NCBI GenBank assembly: GCA_049606855.1
Contig: JBMYVY010000001.1
Coordinates: 1 to 64,000 of the forward strand
Direction: 5' to 3'
From: JBELHR01 sp049606855
Lineage (GTDB): Bacteria; Bacteroidota; Bacteroidia; Flavobacteriales; Flavobacteriaceae
Length of the DNA: 64,000 nucleotides
Both the position numbers and the translations under genes were made by a program. Below, in pieces: positions 1-8,838 of the stretch. Numbering within the stretch: the first letter of the stretch is position 1; every line of letters begins with the position of its first letter. The notes beneath the pieces were generated by a model. The model did no database searches and was not told where the DNA came from. It was given only the letters and a program-made list of their open reading frames with translations.

Positions 1-3000
1 TTGAATATCGAAGTTCATAATACTAAAACATCCTGTAGTGTTGTTCTCTACACGGGCCCAAATAGTTTCATTAGAGCTCGTATTCGTATAGGGAAGGGCC
101 AAAGGACTTGCAGAATTAGCCGCAACCTCAGAGCTGTGATAGGTGATTGTGTATAGTAAAGGATCTAAACCATTTAAAATTTCATCATCTAAATAGGATT
201 GGTCAATTGAATTTGAAAAATCAAAATCATAAGCCAAGTCATTATCAATATCACAAATCACTAGAGGATCTATGCTGTAATTGATTTCAGGTAAAGGATT
301 TACGGTAACTTGGAATTGTAGGTTATCATTAATACAACCCGTATTAACATCCATAATTCTCACGTAAACGATATTTCCATTAATTAGACTGTTGGTGTAA
401 CTGTCAGGTAAAGCATTAGAATTAGCAATCCTATCGGCAGGATTATCGTAGAATTCAATATTGTAATCAGCAGGGTTTTCACCTCCTAAAATTTGATTTC
501 TCTGAAGGTCTAATCTGAAGTCGTCATAGAACCCATCTAAGTCATCATCACAAACCTCAAGATCATCTATCGTAGCAGTATTTAGTGGTAATGGGTTTAC
601 TACAAGATTTATATGTTCACCGACATAAAAACAATCTTTGTTATCGACCCTGATGAAGATAGATTGATTATAGGCTACTGTATTATTGAAATTTGCCGGA
701 TCCGCGATAGCGTTTACTTCATTATCAGCATCAGTCTGAGACAAGAAATAACGAATTTGGACATCTGGATTATCCAAATGAGGATAAGTAGCGATTAAAT
801 CTACAGTAGCTTGATCAAAATTGAAATTACCAAAACCATCCTGGGCATCGTCACAGATTTCAAAAGTAGGCTGGAAGGTATTCGGGATATTTGTAGCAAT
901 AACAATAGCGTTGATTTGAGATACGGTAGCACATCCAGTAGCATTTTCATGACGTGCAAAAACCGTTCTCGAAGGACTGTTAACTTGAAGGCTAGGCAAC
1001 TTTAGTGCTGTATCGTTATTCAAAGCAGCATCTTCAGTAGAGAAGAAGGTGATTGTAGTATTTAAAGGATCTGTAGAGATATCATTAATAACATCGTTTA
1101 AATCGTAGTTTGTCGTCTCATTAATATCATCATCACAGATAATAAAGTCAAACACAGGAGCTTTAACCTGAGGGAGTTCATTAACGATGATAAAGAAGCT
1201 TGTAGTTTCATAACAAGAAGGATCATTTTTGTTCTCCATACGAACAAAGATCTCTTGCAAATTAGCGGTAGTGTTCGTGTAGCCTAAGTCCTTGTTGATT
1301 ACGTTGACTTTTAAGTCTGCATCAGCTTGAGAGGAATGGTAAGAGATATTGAATTGATCACGATCTAGAGCAATAGGGAATAACTCCGCATCTTTAGTAT
1401 TAAAGATAAAGGTGTTTACCTTCCCGTTAGCCTCATCACCATCATCTGCATTATCACATTGTTCATAGTTGGCAATTGGGTTAAACAGTGGAGCATTGTT
1501 CACTTGAATATCGAAGTTCATAATACTAAAACATCCTGTAGTGTTGTTCTCTACACGGACCCAAATAGTTTCTCTTGCATAAGCAGTGGCATTGACATAA
1601 GGCAAGCCTAAGGCATCCACATTGTTTTGTGCTTGAGCTTCAGAATTATAGTAACTGATTGAATAATTTAAAGGGTCTAAACCATTTAAAATTATATCAT
1701 CCGTATAGGTCTCTGCCGTATTGTTTGAAAAATCATAGCTGAAATAACCGTTGTTGTCATCGTCACAGACAAACTGCACAGGAATTGATGTTTCTATAAG
1801 TGGAGCTTCAAGGACTTTAAGCTCAAATTGTAGATTTAGGTTAACACAACCCGTATTTACGTCTAAAATTCTAACATAAACCGTATTTCCACCTGAAATA
1901 AAATTGGTATAAACATCTCCTAATCGGTTGGTATCAGCAATACGATCCCCTAAATTTTCATAAAAGGAAATATCGTAATCTGCAGGATTGTTTAATGCCA
2001 ATATTTCAGCTCTTGCATCATCAAGTCTAAAGTTATTGTAAAAACCATCAAAATCATCATCGCAAATTTCTACATCGGCAATAGTGGAAGCCACTAGAGG
2101 TAATGGTTCTACTTCTAACTTGGCATATTTCCCATAATCAGAGCAGGTACCATTTTCTACTCGAATATAAATTACTTCATCATAGGGGCTAATATTTTGA
2201 TAGTTTGTCCAATCTATAATTTCATTGGTGTCATTTGCAGCATCAGTTTCCGTCGAATAGAATTTTACAGTTGCTCCGGATTCATCGATATAAGGATAGT
2301 CTGTAATGAATGCATCGTATTGGTCATTTAAATTGAATGTGGATATTCCATTTTGGTCAACATCACAATTAACAACGGTTTGTTCTATAGTGTTCGAAAC
2401 ATCACTTGATAACATGGTTATATTAACTGTTCCAATGTTAAAACAACCTGTTGTTATATTTTCAAATCGGATATAAATGGATTCCGTTGTAGCGTAATAA
2501 TTCGTAGCATTATTGATTGCTTCAATTCCTAATTCGGCCGATGCAGAAGTTTGATGAAAGCTTATGTTGTATAGAATGGGGTCAGCAACAAACAAGGGAA
2601 TAAAATCCTCTAAATCTTTAAAATCAGCACCATCTAAACCGTCATTGTCACAGTCTATTTGATTCCAAATTTCAGTTTTGAGTGGTGGTAACTCATTTAC
2701 TACCAAATCAAAACTAACTGTGTTTACACACGCAATGTTTGTTTTGTTCTCCAATCTTGCATAAACTGTTACAGACCCTGAGGCGTATGCATTGTTTTTG
2801 TCAATTGCACCAATTCCAGCATCAGCATCTGCTTGAGATAGATGATAGCTTACATTGTATCTGGATCCATCTAAACCTCCCAAAACCTCTATATCCTTGG
2901 TGTTCAGGTAGAAAAAGGTTGATCCATTAGAGGAGTCTCCATCAATTTCTGAATCACATTCTATATAGTCCTCTGGAATACTTGGCTCTGGGATATTGGT

Positions 3001-4908
3001 AACATTTATTTGAAAATTTACAACTTCAGAACAAGATGCTAAGTCGACACTCTCTAACCTAGCATAAATTGCTTGTATTGTATAGGCTTTGTCATTAACA
3101 TAATTGGTTGGATCCGGGATTTTATTCAGTTCATTATCTGCCAAGGCATCGGCTTCGGTTAAATAATACTCCACGCGATACTCTGTGTCACTCAGTCCAT
3201 TAAGAATTAAATTGTCATTATTGGTAAGGTCAAAATTTAGAAAGCCATCTGCATCATCATCACATTCGAATATATTTGAAGGTGTTCCTGCAACTGGGGG
3301 AGGAGAAAAGGTAACAATTGAAACCCCGATCTCAGGACAGGTCCCATCGTTATAATCAACCTCTAAGGTGTATTTATTTGTTACATTTATACCATCATAT
3401 GTTATGGTTAGTTTTTCTGTGTTTTCGCCTGGAAGCTCTACTCCATCCTTAGTCCAAGTATAGGTCCATGCGGCATTGTAATTTACGTTGTGCTTTATGG
3501 TATAATTATCACCTTCGCAAAGGTAGAGGTAATCTCTATTTTCATCAATATCACCATTGTTAGTAATATTCAACTCATTTAAAAATAAGGATTGAATAAA
3601 TGGAGGGAGTCCTTGTGTTGCACGACCATCACCTAAATCTACATAAGACTCGATATAATTTACTGAGTTTCCTTTTAAATATGGAAACTCAATGAGGTCT
3701 AGGTACTGAGTATCTGTGTAATAGGAGCGGGGTATGGTGACATAAATTTGATTCCCATAAGAAAGTTGTAGTCCGGCTCTGTAAACATTTCCGTATTCAT
3801 AATGGATTTGAGTCTGAGAAGCCTTGATGTCTAAGGCTTGTAAATCATATTGGAGTATATAAACTTCATCATCTCCATCCAGACCTGGCCATGAGCCTGT
3901 ATTATAATCATGAGTAGAAACATAGAGGAATCGTGAAGTAGCATCAAACTCAATTCCATAAGGAGCCCCCATGTCATCTATTTCATTGGTTGTCAATAAT
4001 TTAAGACCTCTTTGATTGGTTAATAAGCCGAATTCAGTATCGTCATTCTCTCCGACTTTTCCCGTTTCGAGGTCTAAAGTAAATAAGTAAGATTTTGCGT
4101 TTTTATCTTTGTCAACATCATAATTTGCTATGGCTAAATATTCTCCGTTGGGGGATACTTTTAAATATCCTTTCACTTCATTGGCATCAACTGGAGTTTT
4201 TGATTTAACAGGTGTAGGGTCTACTCCAACCCCGCTGACCCGATATGCATAGAAGGTAGAACCCCAATCTGTTGACGCATCCCAGTCAAGACTTGAATAA
4301 TCGGTGCTGCTATAATCATCGCTTTCGCCATTGTCATTGTCCACCAATGAAATAACCCAGTAATCTCCACAATCATCCTGTCTAACCGCAGTTACCTTTT
4401 CAGTCCATTCTCCTTCTTTGCTATCACTTAAATTCACTCCCGTACTTGAAACTACTTCCCCCAAACCACCATTTAGGGACATGTTGACTGTATAATAGCG
4501 AAATCCCTGAGTACCTGACGGCGCATCTCCACCGGTTAAAGCTGTACCAACAGTAAAAATGTAGTAGATGTCATCATCATCTGGGTTGGGTACAATTATA
4601 CCTGACTGTGTACTGGATCGATGTCCTTGAAGATTGGAGCCATTAGTCATTATTTCGTGATTCCTATTCCATACACGTGTTCCATCAGAATAAAACAATA
4701 AATTTCCGAAGGCATCAGATATGGAAGAACTCCCTTCTAAGGTATTAATAGGCGTTGCTGGGTCAGGAGTATAGGTAATAACTTCTGGCGAACCCGAAGT
4801 AAAAGACACTCCAGCTTTTTTTCCAAAAAACCAGTTTGCCGCCTCTCCTTGGGCTAAAGATTGATTCGCCGCAAAGCAAATCATTATTATGGTGAAAAGT
4901 TTTCTCAT
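1..4908 (-). CDS. Giant repeat-containing secreted surface protein, gliding/T9SS style (C-terminus outside window)
   Basis: The frame is open without a stop from the ATG at 4908 to the left edge, giving at least 1636 residues. The start MRKLFTIIMICFAANQSLAQ is a typical Sec signal peptide. Roughly residues 20-430 form a non-repeated region, probably a beta-propeller-like domain since it reports on values such as YVSTHDYN and LYLCEGDNY. From about residue 520 onward come eleven units of about 100 residues, each with an acidic C-D/E-x-D-x-D-G-F...F-D-L stretch followed by YY...A...IY.R.E...C. The CD codons lie near 3263, 2949, 2648, 2364, 2058, 1760, 1452, 1131, 850, 546 and 248. Such proteins in Flavobacteriia usually end in a type B type IX sorting domain; that end is not in the window, so export by T9SS is inferred. 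It may be an adhesin or gliding-related protein; the function is unknown. Confidence 0.85.
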   Translation of the reverse strand, partial: MRKLFTIIMICFAANQSLAQGEAANWFFGKKAGVSFTSGSPEVITYTPDPATPINTLEGSSSISDAFGNLLFYSDGTRVWNRNHEIMTNGSNLQGHRSSTQSGIIVPNPDDDDIYYIFTVGTALTGGDAPSGTQGFRYYTVNMSLNGGLGEVVSSTGVNLSDSKEGEWTEKVTAVRQDDCGDYWVISLVDNDNGESDDYSSTDYSSLDWDASTDWGSTFYAYRVSGVGVDPTPVKSKTPVDANEVKGYLKVSPNGEYLAIANYDVDKDKNAKSYLFTLDLETGKVGENDDTEFGLLTNQRGLKLLTTNEIDDMGAPYGIEFDATSRFLYVSTHDYNTGSWPGLDGDDEVYILQYDLQALDIKASQTQIHYEYGNVYRAGLQLSYGNQIYVTIPRSYYTDTQYLDLIEFPYLKGNSVNYIESYVDLGDGRATQGLPPFIQSLFLNELNITNNGDIDENRDYLYLCEGDNYTIKHNVNYNAAWTYTWTKDGVELPGENTEKLTITYDGINVTNKYTLEVDYNDGTCPEIGVSIVTFSPPPVAGTPSNIFECDDDADGFLNFDLTNNDNLILNGLSDTEYRVEYYLTEADALADNELNKIPDPTNYVNDKAYTIQAIYARLESVDLASCSEVVNFQINVTNIPEPSIPEDYIECDSEIDGDSSNGSTFFYLNTKDIEVLGGLDGSRYNVSYHLSQADADAGIGAIDKNNAYASGSVTVYARLENKTNIACVNTVSFDLVVNELPPLKTEIWNQIDCDNDGLDGADFKDLEDFIPLFVADPILYNISFHQTSASAELGIEAINNATNYYATTESIYIRFENITTGCFNIGTVNITMLSSDVSNTIEQTVVNCDVDQNGISTFNLNDQYDAFITDYPYIDESGATVKFYSTETDAANDTNEIIDWTNYQNISPYDEVIYIRVENGTCSDYGKYAKLEVEPLPLVASTIADVEICDDDFDGFYNNFRLDDARAEILALNNPADYDISFYENLGDRIADTNRLGDVYTNFISGGNTVYVRILDVNTGCVNLNLQFELKVLEAPLIETSIPVQFVCDDDNNGYFSYDFSNNTAETYTDDIILNGLDPLNYSISYYNSEAQAQNNVDALGLPYVNATAYARETIWVRVENNTTGCFSIMNFDIQVNNAPLFNPIANYEQCDNADDGDEANGKVNTFIFNTKDAELFPIALDRDQFNISYHSSQADADLKVNVINKDLGYTNTTANLQEIFVRMENKNDPSCYETTSFFIIVNELPQVKAPVFDFIICDDDINETTNYDLNDVINDISTDPLNTTITFFSTEDAALNNDTALKLPSLQVNSPSRTVFARHENATGCATVSQINAIVIATNIPNTFQPTFEICDDAQDGFGNFNFDQATVDLIATYPHLDNPDVQIRYFLSQTDADNEVNAIADPANFNNTVAYNQSIFIRVDNKDCFYVGEHINLVVNPLPLNTATIDDLEVCDDDLDGFYDDFRLDLQRNQILGGENPADYNIEFYDNPADRIANSNALPDSYTNSLINGNIVYVRIMDVNTGCINDNLQFQVTVNPLPEINYSIDPLVICDIDNDLAYDFDFSNSIDQSYLDDEILNGLDPLLYTITYHSSEVAANSASPLALPYTNTSSNETIWARVENNTTGCFSIMNFDIQ

Positions 4909-4949
4909 CCGGGGTAGGTATCAAAACTTTATTTAGGGGTATATACAAA

Positions 4950-4957
4950 CAAATATA
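4950..4957 (-). promoter_or_regulatory. -7 promoter box TATATTTG for the giant surface protein
   Basis: Read on the minus strand this is TATATTTG, a full match to the Bacteroidota TAnnTTTG box. It lies about 41 bases before the ATG at 4908, directly downstream of the terminator of the ABC transporter operon. No clear TTG was seen at -33. Confidence 0.5.
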
Positions 4958-4960
4958 TAT

Positions 4961-4989
4961 AAAAAAGACCTGTAATAACAGGCCTTTTC
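4961..4989 (-). terminator. Intrinsic terminator of the 5033-6762 ABC operon
   Basis: Stem of 11 pairs with a 4-base loop (4963-4973 with 4978-4988). The single mismatch on the plus strand (A/C) becomes a G-U pair in the minus-strand RNA, which then runs into six U residues. This orientation fits the end of the permease gene at 5033. Confidence 0.75.
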
Positions 4990-5032
4990 AAAGGGGATTA
5001 CAATACCCCCATATTTAGGGATAAGGAAATAT

Positions 5033-5863
5033 TTATAAGTCTCTGCTTTGTAGCAGTTTAAGAGAAAGAAGCAAGAAAATAATTACCCACAAAATACTTA
5101 CTACAATTGAAATAAATGAGATGCTATAATCCAATTCTAGCTGTTCACCTACTTGCTTTGCGACTGATTGGACAGCATTGAGTCGTGTAAAAGGTTCAGG
5201 GATGAGCCTCCACATAGATTGTAAAGGAAAAAGTCCCACAAGAAATTCTCCAAGCTCCCCTTCGACGCTTCTAGTGATTTGAAAATAGGCATACGTTTCC
5301 ACAAAAAACCAGATTAGCATAGCGCCAACTGCATAGGCAGATTTCTTAATAAGTAGGCCTAAGAATAGTCCAAAAGTAAAAAATGCAACCAATTTCAGGA
5401 AATAGACAAACAGGTATCCGAGGTCAGAAAAAATAATCCCAATTTCATTGTAATCTGAAAAAATTAACCCCAGAATCAGGCTAATAATGAATACAAAAAG
5501 AGTTGATATAGCTGCAAAAACCACAACCATGTAGAACTTAGAAAGAATGAATTCCTTTTTGCTAAGTCCGTCTATTAAATTTTGTTTCAGTGTTTTAAAA
5601 GAATACTCATTTGCTGTCATCGAAACGATTACAAGCAGTAAGAAAAATTTAAGAAATGCCGCAACAAAACTATTGAAATGCCAAATGTATGGGAAGTTAA
5701 AAATACCTTGTTCTGCTAAGTGAAACTGAACAGGGCCAATATCAAATTTTATCGCAGCGATCAATGCAATTGCCGCCAGTAAAGCGAAGTAGGCAACAAT
5801 TATAATTCTACTTCCTTTATGGTATTTTAACTTATCGAATTCTATGGATAATAATCTTTTCAT
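5033..5863 (-). CDS. ABC transporter permease, ABC-2 type
   Basis: 276 residues with about six hydrophobic segments: a first helix near residues 20-40, a second near 65-85 after the FNFPYIWHF loop, then pairs near 110-135, 150-170, 175-195 and a last helix at 245-270. The layout, with a long first outer loop and the stretch NEYSFKTLKQNLIDGLSKKEF between helices 2 and 3, is that of ABC-2 permeases of the NatB/bacitracin-export kind. It starts two bases after the stop of the ATPase gene and is surely its partner. The substrate cannot be told; such pairs often export peptides or lipophilic drugs or serve envelope stress. Confidence 0.85.
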   Translation of the reverse strand: MKRLLSIEFDKLKYHKGSRIIIVAYFALLAAIALIAAIKFDIGPVQFHLAEQGIFNFPYIWHFNSFVAAFLKFFLLLVIVSMTANEYSFKTLKQNLIDGLSKKEFILSKFYMVVVFAAISTLFVFIISLILGLIFSDYNEIGIIFSDLGYLFVYFLKLVAFFTFGLFLGLLIKKSAYAVGAMLIWFFVETYAYFQITRSVEGELGEFLVGLFPLQSMWRLIPEPFTRLNAVQSVAKQVGEQLELDYSISFISIVVSILWVIIFLLLSLKLLQSRDL

Positions 5864-5865
5864 GT

Positions 5866-6762
5866 TTAGGAGTCTTGAGTTAATGCTAAAAATTCTTCTT
5901 CTAGACTAGGGTTTCTTTTTTCTAAATGATCTAGAATTATTTCCTTGCTAAAAAGTCGTTGATTTAAATCAGATGCCTCTAGTAATTTTGAAGGTTTAAA
6001 TTCAATTTTCCCATCGATTTCCTCGACACTTTCAATCTCAGGAAAGCTGAGAAGGGTCGTTTTTAATAATTCTAAGTTATTCGAAGAAACACTGAAGATT
6101 CCGTGAGTAGAAGACATGTTCTTCACCGGTCCGTTGTAAAGCATTTTTCCCTTTTGAATCACTACAACGTCTGAACAAACTTTTTCAACTTCATCCAATA
6201 AGTGAGAGGCCAAAAGAATAGTTGTTCCCTTTGAGGCAATCATTTTTATGATTTCTCTAATCTCATGAATACCTTGTGGATCCAGGCCGTTTGTGGGTTC
6301 ATCAAGAATTAAAAATTCGGGCTCATTAACAAGAGCAGAGGCTATTGCTAAGCGTTGTTTCATCCCTAAAGAAAAGGTCCTGAACTTAGAGTCAGCACGG
6401 TCAAACAAATGAACGGATTTGAGAATTTGATCTATTTTATCTGTGTTTGCTTCTTTGATTTTACAGACAAGTTCTAGGTTTTGTCTGGCTGTCATGTATG
6501 GGTAGAAATTCGGGCGTTCAATTATGGCTCCAACTTTTTTCAAAGCTTCGTGATGACTTAATTCCCCACCAAACCATGAAAAGCTCCCGGAACTTTTGTT
6601 TACAACATTGAGTACAATTCCTAGGGTGGTAGATTTTCCTGAGCCATTAGGGCCTAAAATTCCGTAAATTTTCCCCTTTTCAATATCGAAACTAATGCGA
6701 TCAAGGGCTTTGAGTTTTCCAAAAGATTTGCTTAAATCTTTTATTGATAAAATTGTATTCAA
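5866..6762 (-). CDS. ABC transporter ATP-binding protein
   Basis: 298 residues. Walker A GPNGSGKST at 37-45, signature SLGMKQ at 131-136, Walker B LILDE at 151-155 and the switch histidine in ASHLLDE are all intact, so it should hydrolyse ATP. The C-terminal 80 residues are an extra domain common in the CcmA/NatA-type ATPases that pair with ABC-2 permeases. It is the first gene of a two-gene operon with the permease at 5033-5863. No clear -7 box was seen just before the ATG. Confidence 0.9.
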   Translation of the reverse strand: MNTILSIKDLSKSFGKLKALDRISFDIEKGKIYGILGPNGSGKSTTLGIVLNVVNKSSGSFSWFGGELSHHEALKKVGAIIERPNFYPYMTARQNLELVCKIKEANTDKIDQILKSVHLFDRADSKFRTFSLGMKQRLAIASALVNEPEFLILDEPTNGLDPQGIHEIREIIKMIASKGTTILLASHLLDEVEKVCSDVVVIQKGKMLYNGPVKNMSSTHGIFSVSSNNLELLKTTLLSFPEIESVEEIDGKIEFKPSKLLEASDLNQRLFSKEIILDHLEKRNPSLEEEFLALTQDS

Positions 6763-6820
6763 GATAATTGGGTTTAGTTAACAATAGGACGAGTGATTGT
6801 CCAATTTGTTACTAAACTAG

Positions 6821-7357
6821 CTAAAATTGATCTAAATCCAAATCATCGATATTTTCAAAACCTTCATTTCCAAGATCATCATCAAAGGAAGTTCCAAAAA
6901 GAGCTTCATCAGAAAATGGGTCGACACTTTGTTTTCCCGTTGCTTCAAATTGCTTCTCAGGGGCCTCTTCAGGTAAATCACCAACACTGACTAATAAAAA
7001 TGGTAATTCATGCTCAGAACTTTCCTGCATAGATACAAACTCAATAAAGCAAGTCCACATGGAAAAAAAGTCATACACGTATAACATTTGCTTAGTTTCT
7101 TGATTCAATTGATCAGCAATTCTAACACTTGCCATGTCAAAGGGTTTTCCTTCTTCTGCCATGTCAAATAAAGGTATTTCTGTTCCCTGAGTCCAATCGC
7201 TATCACTTTGATAAAAACTAGCCATTTGCCCCGGTTCGAAACCAAAACTATCAACTAAGGCATGATGAAGTGATTCTAAATCAGTATTAGAATCAATAAG
7301 GAGTGTTCTGATAATGTCCTCTTGAGTATCAAGTATTGCTCGAACTTTGTAAATCAT
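6821..7357 (-). CDS. Plasmid pRiA4b ORF-3-like / IS1096-passenger-like family protein
   Basis: 178 residues. The first 110 (MIYKVRAILD, then the LHHALVDSFGFEPGQMASFY stretch and LYVYDFFSMWTCFIEF) match the pRiA4b ORF-3 fold, in which a conserved HxxL.xxFG helix is followed by YxYDFGDxW. Here the usual DFGD reads DFFS. The last 60 residues are acidic and low in complexity (SFDDDLGNEGFENIDDLDLDQF). The family name comes from mobile elements but the Bacteroidota copies are chromosomal and of unknown role. Divergent from menI. Confidence 0.7.
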   Translation of the reverse strand: MIYKVRAILDTQEDIIRTLLIDSNTDLESLHHALVDSFGFEPGQMASFYQSDSDWTQGTEIPLFDMAEEGKPFDMASVRIADQLNQETKQMLYVYDFFSMWTCFIEFVSMQESSEHELPFLLVSVGDLPEEAPEKQFEATGKQSVDPFSDEALFGTSFDDDLGNEGFENIDDLDLDQF

Positions 7358-7374
7358 GGTTAAACTTTAGACTG

Positions 7375-7382
7375 CAAATTTA
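7375..7382 (-). promoter_or_regulatory. -7 box TAAATTTG for the pRiA4b-like gene
   Basis: Minus-strand TAAATTTG, matching TAnnTTTG, 17 bases before the ATG at 7357. The same octamer occurs before lpdA, argS and ctaA in this window. Confidence 0.45.
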
Positions 7383-7428
7383 AGAGATAATGGGTAATTT
7401 CAGTATTTTTATGCTCAAAATATTATTG

Positions 7429-7839
7429 ATGAATCCTGAAATCGCACTAAAAAAATTAAATGAAATTATACCGAATACCCTAATGGAGACTTTAGGGATT
7501 CGATATACCTATGTTGGAGATAATGAGGTGCACGCTCAAATGCCTATAAATGAAAAGGTACATCAACCTATGGGACTTCTTCATGGTGGTGCTTCGGTTG
7601 CTTTGGCTGAAAGTGTTGGGAGTGCCGCTTCTCATCTTTTCATTGAAAAGGGACAAGAGGTGAGAGGAATTGAAATCTCGTCTAATCATTTAAAAAGTGC
7701 TCGTACTGGTATGGCAATTGCAAAGGCAAAAGTTATTCACAAAGGGAGAACTACCCATTTATGGGAAATTCGAATAGAAAATGAAAATGGAGACCTCCTG
7801 TCGCTTTGTAAAATCACCAATATAGTTCTTAGCAAATAA
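7429..7839 (+). CDS. menI: Hotdog-fold thioesterase, probable DHNA-CoA hydrolase of menaquinone synthesis
   Basis: 136 residues from the ATG at 7429. An upstream ATG at 7390 would add 13 residues (MGNFSIFMLKILL) not usual for the family, and a possible -7 box TATTTTTA sits at 7404-7411, so the later start is preferred. The motif HGGASVALAESVGSAAS carries the catalytic glutamate and active-site glycines of the PaaI/MenI hotdog esterases and closely resembles MenI. MenI hydrolyses 1,4-dihydroxy-2-naphthoyl-CoA made by MenB, in the cytosol. It is followed after three bases by menF, which strongly favours the menaquinone role over phenylacetate metabolism. Confidence 0.82.
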   Translation: MNPEIALKKLNEIIPNTLMETLGIRYTYVGDNEVHAQMPINEKVHQPMGLLHGGASVALAESVGSAASHLFIEKGQEVRGIEISSNHLKSARTGMAIAKAKVIHKGRTTHLWEIRIENENGDLLSLCKITNIVLSK

Positions 7840-7842
7840 TTT

Positions 7843-8838
7843 ATGAATTTAGAGCAAATAATTAATGACAACAGGTATTTTTGCTTATTTAGCTTACCAG
7901 GTTCGAAGGAGGTAAACGTATATTATGGGGTCAATGATGATAGTGATCAAGGCTTTTTGTTTGCCCCTTTTGATAAATCTATAAGAGATAAAATCGATTA
8001 CCGCCCTGAGCATATTGAATCGTTTACACGGCCCGAAATGAATGTTTTAGAGGCGAAGGTTGAATTAGACAGAAATAGTGATTTAAATTATCTTGCGAAG
8101 GTGGATAATTTAATCTCGAGATTAATTTCCAAAGAAGCCAAAAAGGTGGTTTTGTCCAGAAAAGAACCTCAAGAATTTCAAGATTCCTATTTAAATGTAT
8201 ATTTTAAGTTGTTGTCAGCTTATCCAAATGCAATGGTATATTGGTTTAATAATCCTGACTCTGGCCATTGGATGGGGGCAAGTCCTGAAATACTGCTTGA
8301 ATACAGTGCTGGGAATTTTAGCACCATGGCATTGGCAGGCACTCAAATCGATCATGGTCAAAGCGAAGTTAATTGGGGTGATAAGGAAATTCAAGAACAG
8401 GCCTATGTTCAGGATTTTATACTAGACCGAATTGAAAATATCTCAGATAATATCGATACCGTTGGACCTTTTACAAGTAAAGCGGGTCGTTTGCTTCATT
8501 TGAAAACAGAGATCCGCGCAAGAACACTGGAAAATGTTGATTTAAAAACGCTTATCGAAAGGTTACATCCAACACCTGCGGTTTGTGGCATTCCTCAAAA
8601 GGAAGCAATGCAAATGATAAGTCAGTTAGAAGGATATGACCGAGAGTTTTATACCGGATATTTTGGGCCATTTAACAAAGATAAAGCTTCCCTTTTTGTG
8701 AATTTAAGATGTATGAAATTAAATGGAACAAGGGCAGATTTATTCGTTGGGGGAGGCGTTACCGCGGATTCAGAAGCAATTTTGGAGCTTGAAGAAACTC
8801 AGGCCAAAACCTCCACTATGAAAAGGGCACTCCTTTAA
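7843..8838 (+). CDS. menF: Isochorismate synthase
   Basis: 331 residues, short for MenF/EntC but usual in Flavobacteriia, where the N-terminal region is reduced. Chorismate-binding enzyme signatures are present: VVLSRKE near residue 105, MGASPEILLE near 147, STMALAGT near 165, the helix DKEIQEQAYVQDFI, HPTPAVCGIPQ near 246, DREFYTGYFGP near 268 and FVGGGVTADS near the end. It converts chorismate to isochorismate, the first committed step of menaquinone synthesis. Co-transcribed with menI; menD and menB follow at 11794 and 15698. Its stop shares the bases TTAA with the stop of the convergent porin gene. Confidence 0.9.
   Translation: MNLEQIINDNRYFCLFSLPGSKEVNVYYGVNDDSDQGFLFAPFDKSIRDKIDYRPEHIESFTRPEMNVLEAKVELDRNSDLNYLAKVDNLISRLISKEAKKVVLSRKEPQEFQDSYLNVYFKLLSAYPNAMVYWFNNPDSGHWMGASPEILLEYSAGNFSTMALAGTQIDHGQSEVNWGDKEIQEQAYVQDFILDRIENISDNIDTVGPFTSKAGRLLHLKTEIRARTLENVDLKTLIERLHPTPAVCGIPQKEAMQMISQLEGYDREFYTGYFGPFNKDKASLFVNLRCMKLNGTRADLFVGGGVTADSEAILELEETQAKTSTMKRALL

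Noticed and set aside
1..3300. CRISPR array from the regular spacing of about 300 bases
   Set aside because: The repeats are coding, imperfect and much too long; they are protein repeats in a continuous frame.
4763..4948. 61-codon frame starting upstream of the giant surface protein
   Set aside because: It is an out-of-frame shadow on the same strand; the true frame starts at 4908 with a signal peptide and runs through the repeats.
6821..7357. Evidence for a mobile element from the IS1096-passenger family name
   Set aside because: No transposase, inverted repeats or target duplications are near; these proteins are usual chromosomal genes in Bacteroidota.
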